64,000 nucleotides of DNA from an uncultured Lachnospiraceae bacterium (GTDB lineage Bacteria; Bacillota; Clostridia; Lachnospirales; Lachnospiraceae): the NCBI GenBank assembly GCA_910588955.1, contig CAJURQ010000004.1:1-64000 (forward strand), in the 5' to 3' direction. Position 1 is the first letter of the stretch. Every line of letters starts with the position of its first letter. Below the pieces are notes generated by a model. That model ran no database searches and was not told the origin of the DNA. It saw only the letters and a list, made by a program, of their open reading frames with translations. Positions 42,993-52,185 of the stretch are shown piece after piece. The translations under genes were made by a program, and so were the position numbers.

Positions 42993-44192
42993 ATGGAAAG
43001 GAAACGAAGAGCGGCGGCATGTCTTGCGCTTGTTCTGCTTTGCGGTATTTTGCCGCTCTCCGTGCAGGCGACTGAGGAGACGAGGCAGCAGATCCGGGAG
43101 GCGGAGCAGCAGCGGGAGGAGACGGAAGGAAAACTGGACGAGACGGAAGAGAAGCTGGAAGGACTGAACGAGCAGCACAGTTCCCTGCAGGGTACGCTCT
43201 CCACGTTGAATACGGAGCTTACGCAGGTGAGCAACAACCTGAACGATCTGGAGCAGCAGATCGCCGAGAAGGAAGAGGAGATCGACGATCTGGAGAAGGA
43301 GATAGCACAGGTGGAGGAGGAGCTGGCGGATGCGATTGCCCTGAAGGACGCGCAGTACGCTACCATGAAAAAACAGATTCAGTTTACCTATGAGCGCAGC
43401 AGCAATCTTTATATGGAGTTGTTTTTTTCCTCGGGAAGTCTGTCTGATTTTCTGAATAAAAACGAGTATGTCGAGCAGCTTTCCGCCTACCAGGGAAAGG
43501 TGCTGGACGAGTATAAAGCCGCGCAGGCGGCAATGGAGCAGAAGCAGGCGGAACTGGAACTTGCGAAGAAGGAGCAGGAGAAAAACAGGGAAGAGCTGGG
43601 AGAATATAAGGTACAGGTTGTGGCGGAGCAGGGACGCGTTTCCGGGCTTGTCAGCCAGACGGCAAGCAATCTGAACGCCACGGCGAACCAGATTTCCGAG
43701 GCGGAGGCGGCGGCGCTCGCTTACGAGCAGAAGCTCAAGGAGCAGGAGGAAGAACTGTCCGCTCTTCGTGCCAAGCTGGCGGAGGAACTCCGTATGGCGG
43801 AATTGGCGGCGCAGTCAAGCTGGCGCGACATTTCCGAGGTGAGTTTTGCGGAGGGAGACAGATATCTTTTGGCGAATCTGATTTACTGTGAGGCGGGAGC
43901 AGAGCCATACAGCGGACAGGTCGCCGTTGGTTCGGTTGTGATCAACAGGGTGTTGAGTTCCGTGTACCCCGATACGGTGACAGGCGTGATCTATCAGTCC
44001 GGGCAGTTTTCGCCTGTGGCGAGCGGACGCCTTGCGCTCGCGCTCGCGGAGGGCAGAGCCACCGGCAGCTGCTATCAGGCGGCGGACGAAGTCATGGGCG
44101 GCACCACCAACGTGAGCAACTGCGTTTATTTCCGCACCCCCGTGGACGGAATCGAACCCAGATACAGAATCGGGGGGCATATCTTCTACTAG
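42993..44192 (+). CDS. Secreted coiled-coil cell wall hydrolase with SleB-type catalytic domain
   Basis: 399 residues from ATG 42993, chosen for the GGAGG site and the clean signal peptide (RRAAACLALVLLCGILPLSVQA). Residues about 30-290 form PcsB-like coiled coils rich in Glu and Gln. The C-terminal Hydrolase_2 (SleB) domain has LLANLIYCEAGAEPYSGQVA with the catalytic Glu, VGSVVINRVLSS and YQSGQFSPV. It should cleave peptidoglycan glycan strands, in division or spore cortex hydrolysis. Coiled coils suggest control by a membrane partner such as FtsEX. Confidence 0.88.
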   Translation: MERKRRAAACLALVLLCGILPLSVQATEETRQQIREAEQQREETEGKLDETEEKLEGLNEQHSSLQGTLSTLNTELTQVSNNLNDLEQQIAEKEEEIDDLEKEIAQVEEELADAIALKDAQYATMKKQIQFTYERSSNLYMELFFSSGSLSDFLNKNEYVEQLSAYQGKVLDEYKAAQAAMEQKQAELELAKKEQEKNREELGEYKVQVVAEQGRVSGLVSQTASNLNATANQISEAEAAALAYEQKLKEQEEELSALRAKLAEELRMAELAAQSSWRDISEVSFAEGDRYLLANLIYCEAGAEPYSGQVAVGSVVINRVLSSVYPDTVTGVIYQSGQFSPVASGRLALALAEGRATGSCYQAADEVMGGTTNVSNCVYFRTPVDGIEPRYRIGGHIFY

Positions 44193-44205
44193 CATTGAGC
44201 CGTGC

Positions 44206-44282
44206 AGATTTGTGACAGATCAGACAGAAGAAAGCTTGCTTTCGGATGGCTGAGATGGCGCAAATCTATAGGGCGAAAGCCC
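44206..44282. repeat. Intergenic multi-hairpin element, possibly a dispersed repeat
   Basis: AGATTTGTG (44206-44214) pairs with CGCAAATCT (44259-44267); inside is GAAAG-CTTG-CTTTC (44230-44243). GGGC-GAAA-GCCC (44271-44282) follows with a GNRA loop. It fills the gap between two convergent genes, and the next bases (to 44337) hold a GGAGCGATTTTGCG segment without a frame of its own. The short plus-strand frame across it looks non-coding. Confidence 0.45.
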
Positions 44283-44337
44283 GTGATGAGCAAAAGGAAA
44301 GCGACGAAGGAGCGATTTTGCGAATCGGTACGGCGGA

Positions 44338-44814
44338 TTACATATACAGTTCCAGTGGTTCCTGCAGCTTCTCAAACCCGCCGTCGTAAATGATCTGCAG
44401 CAGCCGGTTGAGGGTCAGCAGCGCCTGTTTCAGCATGGCGTCATTTAGCAGCCCCGTCTCTTTGGCGGTGGCAAGCTCGTCGATATCCACGACTTTCACG
44501 AAGCCGTCGGGGTAGATGATGACGTCTGCCAGAAGATCGGTAATGACATATGTATCGGTTTCGGCATCGTGATCGTAATCCACAATATCGCAGTACCAAT
44601 ACAGAAGAGAGCCGTTTTCATTATAGAAACGGCTCACTTTTATGCCCTCCCGCAGATAGTAGCAGGAGAGCCCGTGATGCAGGTCTTTTCGGGGCTTCAG
44701 AGTATTCCAGGCAGTCACAATGATTTCTTCGTCGCGGTAAAGAAGCCTGTCGTCTTTTAACAGGACGCATTCCTCCGGAATCAGTCTCTTGCGGTAAAGA
44801 ATCGGATCTGCCAT
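44338..44814 (-). CDS. DUF402 family protein
   Basis: 158 residues from ATG 44814 (GAGGGGGA site). It contains the DUF402 pattern: WYCDIVDYDHDAETDTYVIT, then DLLADVIIYPDGFVKVVD and DELATAKETGLL. Related Bacillus proteins are nucleoside phosphatases with a metal-binding acidic site, so a nucleotide phosphatase or RNA-associated role is possible. It faces the SleB-like gene and lies divergent from the ATP synthase operon. Confidence 0.82.
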   Translation of the reverse strand: MADPILYRKRLIPEECVLLKDDRLLYRDEEIIVTAWNTLKPRKDLHHGLSCYYLREGIKVSRFYNENGSLLYWYCDIVDYDHDAETDTYVITDLLADVIIYPDGFVKVVDIDELATAKETGLLNDAMLKQALLTLNRLLQIIYDGGFEKLQEPLELYM

Positions 44815-44912
44815 GTTTTGGTCCCCCTCGCTAGATTTGTTACTTAACCGTACACCGCCGGAGAACAAATGTCAACGTTTCCTCGAAAATTTGCCCATTA
44901 TTGAACTGGGTC

Positions 44913-44941
44913 TGGACAAAAGTACCAAAAATGAGTATAAT
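44913..44941 (+). promoter_or_regulatory. Promoter of the ATP synthase operon
   Basis: TGGACA (44913-44918), 17 nt, TATAAT (44936-44941). Transcription would start at about 44948, which places the first gene's start downstream of the in-frame codons at 44901 and 44931. Confidence 0.8.
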
Positions 44942-44969
44942 TTTCTTGTTAGGCTTTAGGGGAAATTCT

Positions 44970-45269
44970 GTGGATTGGGAAGGCGGTATTTTGAAGTATC
45001 ATAAAACTGTTTATCAGGCTTTGATGATGATCACGCAGTTTGGTGTCAACATGCTTGTTCCCATCTTTCTCTGTTCCTTTGTAGGGATGTTTCTGGACAG
45101 GAAGCTTGGGACCAATGTCTGGATGGTGGCGTTTTTTTTCGTGGGCGCGCTGGCAGGATTTACCAATGTGTTCCGGTTTGCGAGAAGGATTTATGAGACG
45201 CCGGCAAGGACGCGCAGGCGCAGTACACAGATCAAAGAAGAGATGGAAGAAAATGAAAAGAAAGATTGA
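44970..45269 (+). CDS. atpZ: AtpZ/AtpI-family membrane protein
   Basis: 99 residues from the GTG at 44970, which has AGGGGAAA upstream and lies after the promoter (a TTG at 44991 is an alternative). Two transmembrane helices: MITQFGVNMLVPIFLCSFVG and VWMVAFFFVGALAGFTNVF, with a short loop MFLDRKLGTN typical of AtpZ. AtpZ and AtpI together help c-ring assembly or form a Ca/Mg pathway in some bacteria. It overlaps atpI by 17 nt. Confidence 0.85.
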   Translation: MDWEGGILKYHKTVYQALMMITQFGVNMLVPIFLCSFVGMFLDRKLGTNVWMVAFFFVGALAGFTNVFRFARRIYETPARTRRRSTQIKEEMEENEKKD

Positions 45270-45648
45270 TCAGACGCTTTTGGAGCTATGGCTCGGTATT
45301 TTGGCATACGGCGTTGTTTTTGAGATTGCGCTCTTGTTTTTTTCCAGAAATCTCTCCTACAGCATAGGGCTCTGGATCGGCGTATTTCTTGCCGTGGCAG
45401 GTGCGTTTCATATGTGGTGGTCCTTAGACCGGGGGCTTGACCTGCCGGAGAAGGAAGCCGTGAAGAGCATGGGCGCGCAGAACATCATGCGCTATGTGGC
45501 GCTTGTGGTTATACTGGGCGTTCTTATGTACACAAAATTTGCGAATCCGATCCTTGCGTTTTGCGGTTATATGGGCATGAAAGTGTCCGCTTATCTGAAT
45601 CCGTTGATCCATAGGATTTTATATTTCATTACGTGTAGAAGGAGGTGA
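45253..45648 (+). CDS. atpI: ATP synthase subunit I (AtpI-like)
   Basis: 131 residues from ATG 45253. Four hydrophobic helices (LWLGILAYGVVFEIALLFF, IGLWIGVFLAVAGAFHMWW, IMRYVALVVILGVLMY, AFCGYMGMKVSAYLN) with the C terminus basic (CRRR). The size, helix layout and place between atpZ and atpB point to the AtpI assembly factor for the c ring. Sequence conservation of this family is weak. Confidence 0.8.
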   Translation: MKRKIDQTLLELWLGILAYGVVFEIALLFFSRNLSYSIGLWIGVFLAVAGAFHMWWSLDRGLDLPEKEAVKSMGAQNIMRYVALVVILGVLMYTKFANPILAFCGYMGMKVSAYLNPLIHRILYFITCRRR

Positions 45649-45652
45649 GAAG

Positions 45653-46372
45653 ATGGGACAGGGAATTATGTTGTCCGGCGGTGCGGATATTGACTTTATG
45701 ATTCACGGCGTCTTTTCCTACGAGCTATTTGGGCAGACCGTATGGATCACCACGACCCATGTGTGCGTGCTGATTGTCATGCTGGTAATCATAGGCTTCT
45801 GCATTGCGGCGAATCGCGCTGTCAAGCACGCCGAGGATGTTCCCGGGACATTCCAGAACATTGTCGAGCTGGTGGTAGAGATGCTTGATAAGATGGTTGG
45901 CGGCGTCATGGGAAAATTCAGTCCGCAATTCCGCAATTACATCAGCACAATCTTTATCTTTATCCTGCTGAGTAATATTTCGGGACTGTTCGGGCTCAGA
46001 CCGCCGACGGCAGACTATGGCGTGACGTTACCCATGGGCGTTATGACGTTTGTACTGATCCACTTCAACAAGTTCAGGTACCAGAAAGTGAAAGGTGTGA
46101 TTTCGGGGCTGTGTGATCCGTGGCCGATTTGGGCGCCGATCAACATTATTGGTGATGTGGCGGTGCCGATCTCTTTGTCGCTGCGTTTGTTTGCAAACGT
46201 CTTGTCCGGCACGGTTATGATGGCGCTTGTGTATGCGCTTCTATCAAAGATCGCGATCATCTGGCCGGCGGCGCTTCACGTGTATTTCGACCTGTTCTCG
46301 GGCGCGATCCAGACGTACGTGTTCTGTATGCTGACTATGACGTACATCACGGATGCCTGCACGACGGAGTAA
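45653..46372 (+). CDS. atpB: F-type ATP synthase subunit a
   Basis: 239 residues, five or six membrane helices. The essential arginine is in ISLSLRLFANVLSGTVMMAL, and the FDLFSGAIQTYVFCMLTMTYI end matches helix 5/6 of family members. It forms the ion half-channels beside the c ring. Start follows GGAGGTGAG and lies 5 nt after atpI. Confidence 0.96.
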   Translation: MGQGIMLSGGADIDFMIHGVFSYELFGQTVWITTTHVCVLIVMLVIIGFCIAANRAVKHAEDVPGTFQNIVELVVEMLDKMVGGVMGKFSPQFRNYISTIFIFILLSNISGLFGLRPPTADYGVTLPMGVMTFVLIHFNKFRYQKVKGVISGLCDPWPIWAPINIIGDVAVPISLSLRLFANVLSGTVMMALVYALLSKIAIIWPAALHVYFDLFSGAIQTYVFCMLTMTYITDACTTE

Positions 46373-46413
46373 GAAATAATATTTTTTCATAAACAACAAG
46401 GAGGAAATCAAAA

Positions 46414-46671
46414 ATGGGAGAATTTAACAACAATTTTATTTTGGGATGTTCAGCAATCGGCGCGGGTCTTGCGGTTATCGCAGGTATCGGACCCGGTGTA
46501 GGTCAGGGTATTGCTGCGGGACATGCCGCTGCTGCAGTGGGCAGAAACCCGGGCGCGAAGTCTGACGTTACTTCCACGATGCTGCTTGGACAGGCGGTTG
46601 CCGAGACGACAGGTCTGTACGGTCTGTTGATCGCAATGCTGCTGCTCTTCGTGAAACCCCTTCTTCCGTAA
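46414..46671 (+). CDS. atpE: F-type ATP synthase subunit c, sodium-type signature
   Basis: 85 residues in two helices joined by GRNPGAKS. Helix 1 holds GIGPGVGQG with the Gln, and helix 2 GQAVAETTGLYGLL with the ion-carrying Glu followed by Thr-Thr and Tyr. In Ilyobacter and other sodium ATPases the equivalent set is Gln32, Glu65, Ser66/Thr67 and Tyr70, so Na+ coupling is inferred. A strong AAGGAGG site fits the high copy number. A hairpin follows the stop. Confidence 0.96.
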   Translation: MGEFNNNFILGCSAIGAGLAVIAGIGPGVGQGIAAGHAAAAVGRNPGAKSDVTSTMLLGQAVAETTGLYGLLIAMLLLFVKPLLP

Positions 46672-46706
46672 CTCCGTTACGGTAGGCATAATATAGGTGT
46701 TCTTAC

Positions 46707-46731
46707 GGTCAGCGCAGCAAGTGCGCAGACC
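46707..46731 (+). other. Intercistronic hairpin between atpE and atpF
   Basis: GGTC-AG-CGCA-GCAAG-TGCG-CA-GACC. A stem here may protect the atpE message and help set the excess of c over the other subunits; this is an inference. Confidence 0.5.
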
Positions 46732-46767
46732 TGTGACGCACATTTCAATGAAAGGGGGTACTAACGC

Positions 46768-47328
46768 TTGAGTACGACAGTTGCGAATTTGGCGCTGGCG
46801 TCCGCCGAGATGGCGCCGAGGCTGTTTGACCTCGACTTACAGCTTATCGCGGATTCTGTGTTGATGATTATAGCAGTGTTCGCGCTCTTCCTGATCGCTT
46901 CCCACTTCCTGTTCAATCCCGTGCGGGATATGATGGAAAAGAGGCAGGAGCGCATCAAGGGCGAACTCGATACGGCGGCATCCGACATGGAGAAGGCAAA
47001 AGCGCTGAAGGAAGAGTACGAGAACAAGCTTCGAGAAGTAGATAAAGAAGCGGAAGAGATTCTCGCGGAGGCGCGCAAGAAAGCCCTTGCGAATGAGAAT
47101 AAGATCATCGCGGACGCGAAGGAAGAGGCAGCCCGGATTCTCGAGAGAGCCGGCGTAGAGGCGGAGCTTGAGAAGAAGAAAGCGGCTGATGAGGTGAAGC
47201 GCGAGATGGTTGTGCTTGCATCCATGATGGCTGCAAAGGTTGTGAACGCGGCGATCGACACCACTGTACAGGACAGTCTGGTGGAAGAAACGCTTAAGGA
47301 AATAGGTGAGAGCACATGGCTAAGCTGA
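46768..47328 (+). CDS. atpF: F-type ATP synthase subunit b
   Basis: 186 residues starting from TTG 46768, 9 nt after AAAGGGGG. One N-terminal membrane helix (LIADSVLMIIAVFALFLIASHFL) followed by the conserved FNPVRDMMEKRQERIKGEL and a long Lys/Glu coiled coil that forms the peripheral stalk. It overlaps atpH by 13 nt. Confidence 0.94.
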   Translation: MSTTVANLALASAEMAPRLFDLDLQLIADSVLMIIAVFALFLIASHFLFNPVRDMMEKRQERIKGELDTAASDMEKAKALKEEYENKLREVDKEAEEILAEARKKALANENKIIADAKEEAARILERAGVEAELEKKKAADEVKREMVVLASMMAAKVVNAAIDTTVQDSLVEETLKEIGESTWLS

Positions 47329-47861
47329 TTTCAAAGACATACGGTGACGCGTTGTTTGAACTGGCGGTGGAAGAAGGTAAGATAGACGTCCTGTTGGAAG
47401 AAATCGAACAGCTTCAGAAAATTCTTGCGGAGAATGCGGATTTTGGCAGCCTGATGAACCATCCGAAGATCATCAAGGAGGAGAAGATCGAGGTCGCGAA
47501 AACCGTGTTTGAGGGAAGGGTGTCCGAGGAGCTGCTCGGGTTTCTCACTATCATTATCTCGAAGGACCGTTACAGGGAGATCGACGAGATCCTGAAGTAT
47601 TTTGTCGCCAAGGTAAAAGAGTATAAGGGAATAGGCATCGCCACAGTGACGACAGCCGTTCCGCTGAAGGATAGTCAGTGTAAGGAGGTCGAGAAGAAAC
47701 TGCTCGACACCACACAGTACAAGTCCATGGAGATCAGTTACGACGTGGACGGCTCCCTGATCGGGGGAATGGTGATCCGAATCGGCGACAGAGTTGTTGA
47801 CAGCAGCATCAAAACGAAACTGAGTGAGCTGCAGAAGGATCTGTTAAAGGTACAGGTCTGA
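47316..47861 (+). CDS. atpH: F-type ATP synthase subunit delta
   Basis: 181 residues. It starts AKLISKTYGDALFELAVEEG, and ends with SLIGGMVIRIGDRVVDSSIK, both hallmark delta/OSCP segments. It connects the stator stalk to the top of F1. The start overlaps atpF, implying coupled translation. Confidence 0.95.
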   Translation: MAKLISKTYGDALFELAVEEGKIDVLLEEIEQLQKILAENADFGSLMNHPKIIKEEKIEVAKTVFEGRVSEELLGFLTIIISKDRYREIDEILKYFVAKVKEYKGIGIATVTTAVPLKDSQCKEVEKKLLDTTQYKSMEISYDVDGSLIGGMVIRIGDRVVDSSIKTKLSELQKDLLKVQV

Positions 47862-47899
47862 GTGAATTATAGAAAAAAGAAGAAAGGTGCGTATGATCC

Positions 47900-49405
47900 A
47901 TGAATTTAAGACCAGAAGAGATCAGTTCAGTCATTAAGGATCAGATTAAGAGATATGCCTCCGAGCTGGAAGTATCCGAGGTGGGTACGGTTATTCAGGT
48001 AGCGGACGGTATCGCTCGTGTGCACGGACTTGAGAATGCAATGCAGGGTGAGCTCTTGGAGTTCCCCGGTGAAGTTTACGGTATGATCTTGAACCTCGAG
48101 GAAGACAATGTAGGTGCGGTTCTGTTTGGTAACCAGCACAATATCAACGAGGGCGATACCGTAAAGACCACAGGGCGCGTGGTAGAGGTGCCTGCGGGCG
48201 ACTGCATGCTCGGACGTGTCGTAAATGCTCTGGGACAGCCTATCGACGGCAAGGGTCCGATCCAGACTGACAAATATCGTAAGATTGAAAGAGTTGCATC
48301 CGGTGTTATCACGAGAAAATCTGTGGACACACCGTTACAGACAGGTATCAAGGCTATCGATTCCATGGTGCCCATCGGAAGAGGACAGCGTGAGCTGATC
48401 ATCGGCGACAGACAGACCGGTAAGACGGCGATCGCCATTGATACGATCATCAACCAGAAGGGACAGGGCGTGAAGTGTATCTACGTTGCTATCGGTCAGA
48501 AGGCTTCCACTGTCGCTTCCATTGTGAAAACTTTGACAGAGTACGGCGCAATGGCCTACACTACCGTAGTTGCGGCGACGGCAAGTGAGACGGCGCCCCT
48601 GCAGTACATTGCACCTTATTCCGGCTGCGCGATCGGTGAGGAATGGATGGAGAACGGCGAGGACGTGCTCGTGGTTTACGACGACCTGAGCAAACAGGCG
48701 GCTGCATACCGTACACTCTCCCTGCTCTTAAAGAGACCGCCCGGGCGTGAGGCGTATCCCGGCGACGTGTTCTATCTGCATTCAAGACTGCTTGAGCGCG
48801 CGGCGAGAATGAGCGAGGAGTACGGCGGCGGTTCGCTGACGGCGCTCCCGATTATTGAGACGCAGGCGGGCGACGTGTCCGCATACATCCCGACGAACGT
48901 AATCTCCATCACGGACGGTCAGATTTATCTGGAGACGGAAATGTTCAATTCCGGTTTCCGTCCGGCGGTGAACGCGGGTCTTTCCGTGTCCCGAGTGGGC
49001 GGCGCGGCGCAGATCAAGGCGATGAAGAAGATTGCGGCGCCTATCCGTACAGAGCTTGCGCAGTACAGAGAGCTGGCGGCGTTCTCCCAGTTCGGTTCCG
49101 AGCTTGACGCCGATACGAAGGAGAAGCTGGCACAGGGCGAGAGAATCAAGGAAGTCCTGAAACAGCCGCAGTACAAGCCGATGCCGGTACAGTATCAGGT
49201 TATCATCATCTACGTGGTGACGAACAAGTACCTGCTTGATATCGCGGTTGAGGATATCACCAGATTCGAGACGGAGTTCTTCGAGTTCCTTGACACGAAG
49301 TATCCCGAGGTGCCGAATGCGATCGCGAAGAATAAAGAAATTAATGACGAGACAGACGCGAAGCTGAAAAAGGCAATCGAGGAGTTTAAGGCGCAGTTTA
49401 AATAG
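47900..49405 (+). CDS. atpA: F-type ATP synthase subunit alpha
   Basis: 501 residues, family length. Starts NLRPEEISSVIKDQIKRYAS, P-loop GDRQTGKTAIAIDT near residue 170, and the signature PAVNAGLSVSRVGGAAQ near 360. The alpha site binds nucleotide without catalysis and carries the essential arginine. An AGAAAGGTG site precedes the ATG. Confidence 0.97.
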   Translation: MNLRPEEISSVIKDQIKRYASELEVSEVGTVIQVADGIARVHGLENAMQGELLEFPGEVYGMILNLEEDNVGAVLFGNQHNINEGDTVKTTGRVVEVPAGDCMLGRVVNALGQPIDGKGPIQTDKYRKIERVASGVITRKSVDTPLQTGIKAIDSMVPIGRGQRELIIGDRQTGKTAIAIDTIINQKGQGVKCIYVAIGQKASTVASIVKTLTEYGAMAYTTVVAATASETAPLQYIAPYSGCAIGEEWMENGEDVLVVYDDLSKQAAAYRTLSLLLKRPPGREAYPGDVFYLHSRLLERAARMSEEYGGGSLTALPIIETQAGDVSAYIPTNVISITDGQIYLETEMFNSGFRPAVNAGLSVSRVGGAAQIKAMKKIAAPIRTELAQYRELAAFSQFGSELDADTKEKLAQGERIKEVLKQPQYKPMPVQYQVIIIYVVTNKYLLDIAVEDITRFETEFFEFLDTKYPEVPNAIAKNKEINDETDAKLKKAIEEFKAQFK

Positions 49406-49416
49406 GAGGGGTTGCT

Positions 49417-50283
49417 ATGGCCTCAATGAGAGACATAAAAAGGCGTAAAGGCAGTATTCAGAGCACGCAGCAGATTACCAAGGCTATGAAACTCGTTTCT
49501 ACCGTTAAACTGCAGAGGGCGAAACAGCACGCAGAACAGTCGAAGGCGTATTTTAACTGTATGTACGAGACGGTGACTTCCATGCTGGCGAAGACCGGCA
49601 ACTTAAACCACCCCTACCTGACGGCGGGGGAATCGCAGAAGAAAGCTGTGATCGTGATAACCTCTAACAGGGGACTTGCGGGCGGCTACAATTCCAACGT
49701 TGTGAAGCTGATCACAAAGGGCGATTTTAAGAAGGAAGACCTGCGGATCTACGCGATCGGCAAAAAGGGCAGGGATGCCCTGAACAGAGCCGGTTATGAG
49801 ATCGTGGAGGAGGATTCCGCCATCATCGAGGAGCCGTCCTATGTGGACGCAATGGCGCTGTGCAAGAGGCTGCTTGCTTCCTTTACGGCGGGGGAGATCG
49901 GGGAGATTTATCTCGCCTACACTGGATTTAAGAACACGGTAGTCCATGTGCCGACGCTTCTTAAGCTGCTTCCCGTGGAGCCGGCGGAGAACGCTTCGGA
50001 GGAGACGCAGGACACCGGCAGCAAGGCGCTTATGAACTTTGAGCCGGACGACGATGAGGCGTTGGACATGATCATTCCGAAATATGTCACCAGCCTGATT
50101 TACGGCGGTCTGGTAGAAGCGGTTGCGAGCGAAAACGGTGCGAGAATGCAGGCGATGGATTCCGCAACGAGCAATGCTGAGGAAATGATAGATCACTTGT
50201 CGCTGATGTACAATAGAGCGCGTCAGGGATCTATTACGCAGGAATTAACAGAAATTATCGCAGGTGCAAATGCGATCAGTTAA
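49417..50283 (+). CDS. atpG: F-type ATP synthase subunit gamma
   Basis: 288 residues. N-terminal helix MRDIKRRKGSIQSTQQITKA and C-terminal helix ending LTEIIAGANAI form the rotor shaft; TSNRGLAGGYNSNVVK lies in the Rossmann part. An acidic insertion (about 190-212, NASEETQDTGSK and EPDDDEAL) seems extra relative to typical members. Start has AGGAGGGG. Confidence 0.95.
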   Translation: MASMRDIKRRKGSIQSTQQITKAMKLVSTVKLQRAKQHAEQSKAYFNCMYETVTSMLAKTGNLNHPYLTAGESQKKAVIVITSNRGLAGGYNSNVVKLITKGDFKKEDLRIYAIGKKGRDALNRAGYEIVEEDSAIIEEPSYVDAMALCKRLLASFTAGEIGEIYLAYTGFKNTVVHVPTLLKLLPVEPAENASEETQDTGSKALMNFEPDDDEALDMIIPKYVTSLIYGGLVEAVASENGARMQAMDSATSNAEEMIDHLSLMYNRARQGSITQELTEIIAGANAIS

Positions 50284-50311
50284 TAATTAACATGAGTGAA
50301 AGGAAAAAGAG

Positions 50312-51718
50312 ATGGCAGAAGGAAAGACAAGTGAAAATCTTGGAAAGATCACTCAGATCATCGGCGCCGTACTGGATATTAAATTTTCGACAGGCAGCCT
50401 GCCGGAGATTAATGACGCAATCAGAATCCCGCTTAAGACGGGCGGGGAACTGACTGTGGAGGTGGCGCAGCATCTGGGTGACGATACCGTCAGATGTATT
50501 TCCATGGGACCGACCGACGGTCTGGTGAGAGGTATGGAGGCGGTTGCAACAGGCGCTCCCATCACGGTTCCTGTCGGAGAAAACACGCTGGGACGTATTT
50601 TTAACGTTCTGGGAGAACCGATTGACAATAAACCCGCGCCTACGGATGTAGGGCATGAGCCGATTCACAGACAGGCGCCGGCGTTCGAGGAACAGTCCAC
50701 GGCGACGGAGCTTCTGGAGACAGGCATCAAGGTCGTTGACCTGCTTTGTCCTTACCAGAAGGGCGGTAAGATCGGTCTGTTCGGCGGTGCAGGCGTAGGT
50801 AAGACTGTGCTGATTCAGGAGTTGATCCGCAATATCGCGACAGAGCACAGCGGCTACTCCGTATTTACCGGTGTAGGAGAGCGTACCAGAGAGGGTAACG
50901 ACCTTTACCACGAGATGGAGGAATCGGGCGTTATCGATAAGACGACGATGGTGTTCGGACAGATGAACGAGCCCCCCGGGGCGAGAATGAGAGTGGGTCT
51001 GACCGGACTTACGATGGCGGAGTATTTCCGTGACAAGGGCGGTAAGGACGTGCTGCTTTTTATCGACAATATCTTCCGTTTCACACAGGCAGGATCCGAG
51101 GTGTCCGCACTGCTCGGACGTATGCCTTCCGCAGTAGGTTACCAGCCTACGCTGCAGACGGAGATGGGTGCGCTGCAGGAGCGTATCACTTCCACAAAGA
51201 GCGGTTCCATCACATCCGTACAGGCGGTTTATGTGCCTGCGGACGACTTGACTGACCCGGCTCCGGCGACGACATTCGCGCATCTGGACGCGACGACGAC
51301 GCTGTCCCGTTCTATCGTGGAGTTAGGTATCTATCCGGCGGTTGATCCGCTTGAGTCCTCCTCCAGAATCCTCGATCCGAGAATTGTCGGAGAAGAGCAC
51401 TATCAGGTGGCGCGAGGCGTGCAGGAGATTCTGCAGAAGTACAAGGAACTGCAGGATATCATCGCCATACTCGGTATGGACGAACTTTCCGAGGAAGATA
51501 AGCTGGTGGTGGCACGTGCGAGAAGAATACAGAGATTCCTTTCCCAGCCTTTCCATGTGGCGGAGCAGTTTACGGGAATGAGCGGCGTGTATGTGCCGAT
51601 TTCCGAGACCATCCGCGGTTTTAAGGAGATTCTTGACGGCAAGCATGACGATATTCCGGAGAGCTATTTCCTGAATGCGGGAAGCATCGATGACGTGGTT
51701 GCGCGCGTTAAGAAGTAG
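50312..51718 (+). CDS. atpD: F-type ATP synthase subunit beta
   Basis: 468 residues. P-loop GGAGVGKTVLIQEL near residue 155, the catalytic Glu in GERTREGNDLYHEM, the DELSEEDKL loop that contacts gamma, and signature PAVDPLESSSR. This is the catalytic subunit that makes or hydrolyses ATP. Confidence 0.98.
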   Translation: MAEGKTSENLGKITQIIGAVLDIKFSTGSLPEINDAIRIPLKTGGELTVEVAQHLGDDTVRCISMGPTDGLVRGMEAVATGAPITVPVGENTLGRIFNVLGEPIDNKPAPTDVGHEPIHRQAPAFEEQSTATELLETGIKVVDLLCPYQKGGKIGLFGGAGVGKTVLIQELIRNIATEHSGYSVFTGVGERTREGNDLYHEMEESGVIDKTTMVFGQMNEPPGARMRVGLTGLTMAEYFRDKGGKDVLLFIDNIFRFTQAGSEVSALLGRMPSAVGYQPTLQTEMGALQERITSTKSGSITSVQAVYVPADDLTDPAPATTFAHLDATTTLSRSIVELGIYPAVDPLESSSRILDPRIVGEEHYQVARGVQEILQKYKELQDIIAILGMDELSEEDKLVVARARRIQRFLSQPFHVAEQFTGMSGVYVPISETIRGFKEILDGKHDDIPESYFLNAGSIDDVVARVKK

Positions 51719-51762
51719 GAGTGCAGCTATGAGGATACCGGATAGCCGCAGGAGGTAAATAT

Positions 51763-52173
51763 ATGGCTGAGGATAGCAGAAACTTTACATTAAAGATCAT
51801 CACACCGGACAGGGTTTTCTATGAGGACGAGGTGTCCATGGTGGAGTTTAACACGGTCGAGGGCGAGGTCGGCATATACAGGGAGCACATCCCGATGACG
51901 ATGATAGTTGCGCCCGGAATCCTCACGATCACGAAGGATCAGGAAGTGTCGGAGGCAGCCCTTCACGCGGGCTTTGCCGAGGTGCTGCCAGATCAGGTTA
52001 CGGTGCTCGCCGAGATTATCGAGTGGCCCGAAGAGATTGACGTGGAACGCGCGGAGGAAGCCAAATCCCGCGCCGAGGAGCGCATCAGGGAACATGCGCC
52101 GGGAACGGACATGCGAAGGGCGGAGATGTCCCTGAAACGAGCCGTGGCGAGGATAGAGACAGTGCACAAATGA
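51763..52173 (+). CDS. atpC: F-type ATP synthase subunit epsilon
   Basis: 136 residues. The N-terminal beta sandwich (KIITPDRVFYEDEVSMVEF, EGEVGIYREHIPMT) is followed by a two-helix C-terminal domain (VERAEEAKSRAEERI, RRAEMSLKRAVARI) that can inhibit ATP hydrolysis. Last gene of the operon, with a terminator 12 nt after its stop. Confidence 0.95.
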   Translation: MAEDSRNFTLKIITPDRVFYEDEVSMVEFNTVEGEVGIYREHIPMTMIVAPGILTITKDQEVSEAALHAGFAEVLPDQVTVLAEIIEWPEEIDVERAEEAKSRAEERIREHAPGTDMRRAEMSLKRAVARIETVHK

Positions 52174-52185
52174 CAAAGCTTTGCG

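Noticed and set aside
44202..44393. Short basic plus-strand frame after the SleB-like gene
   Set aside because: It spans the hairpin element and runs antisense into DUF402; lacks a ribosome site and looks like a by-product of a structured repeat.
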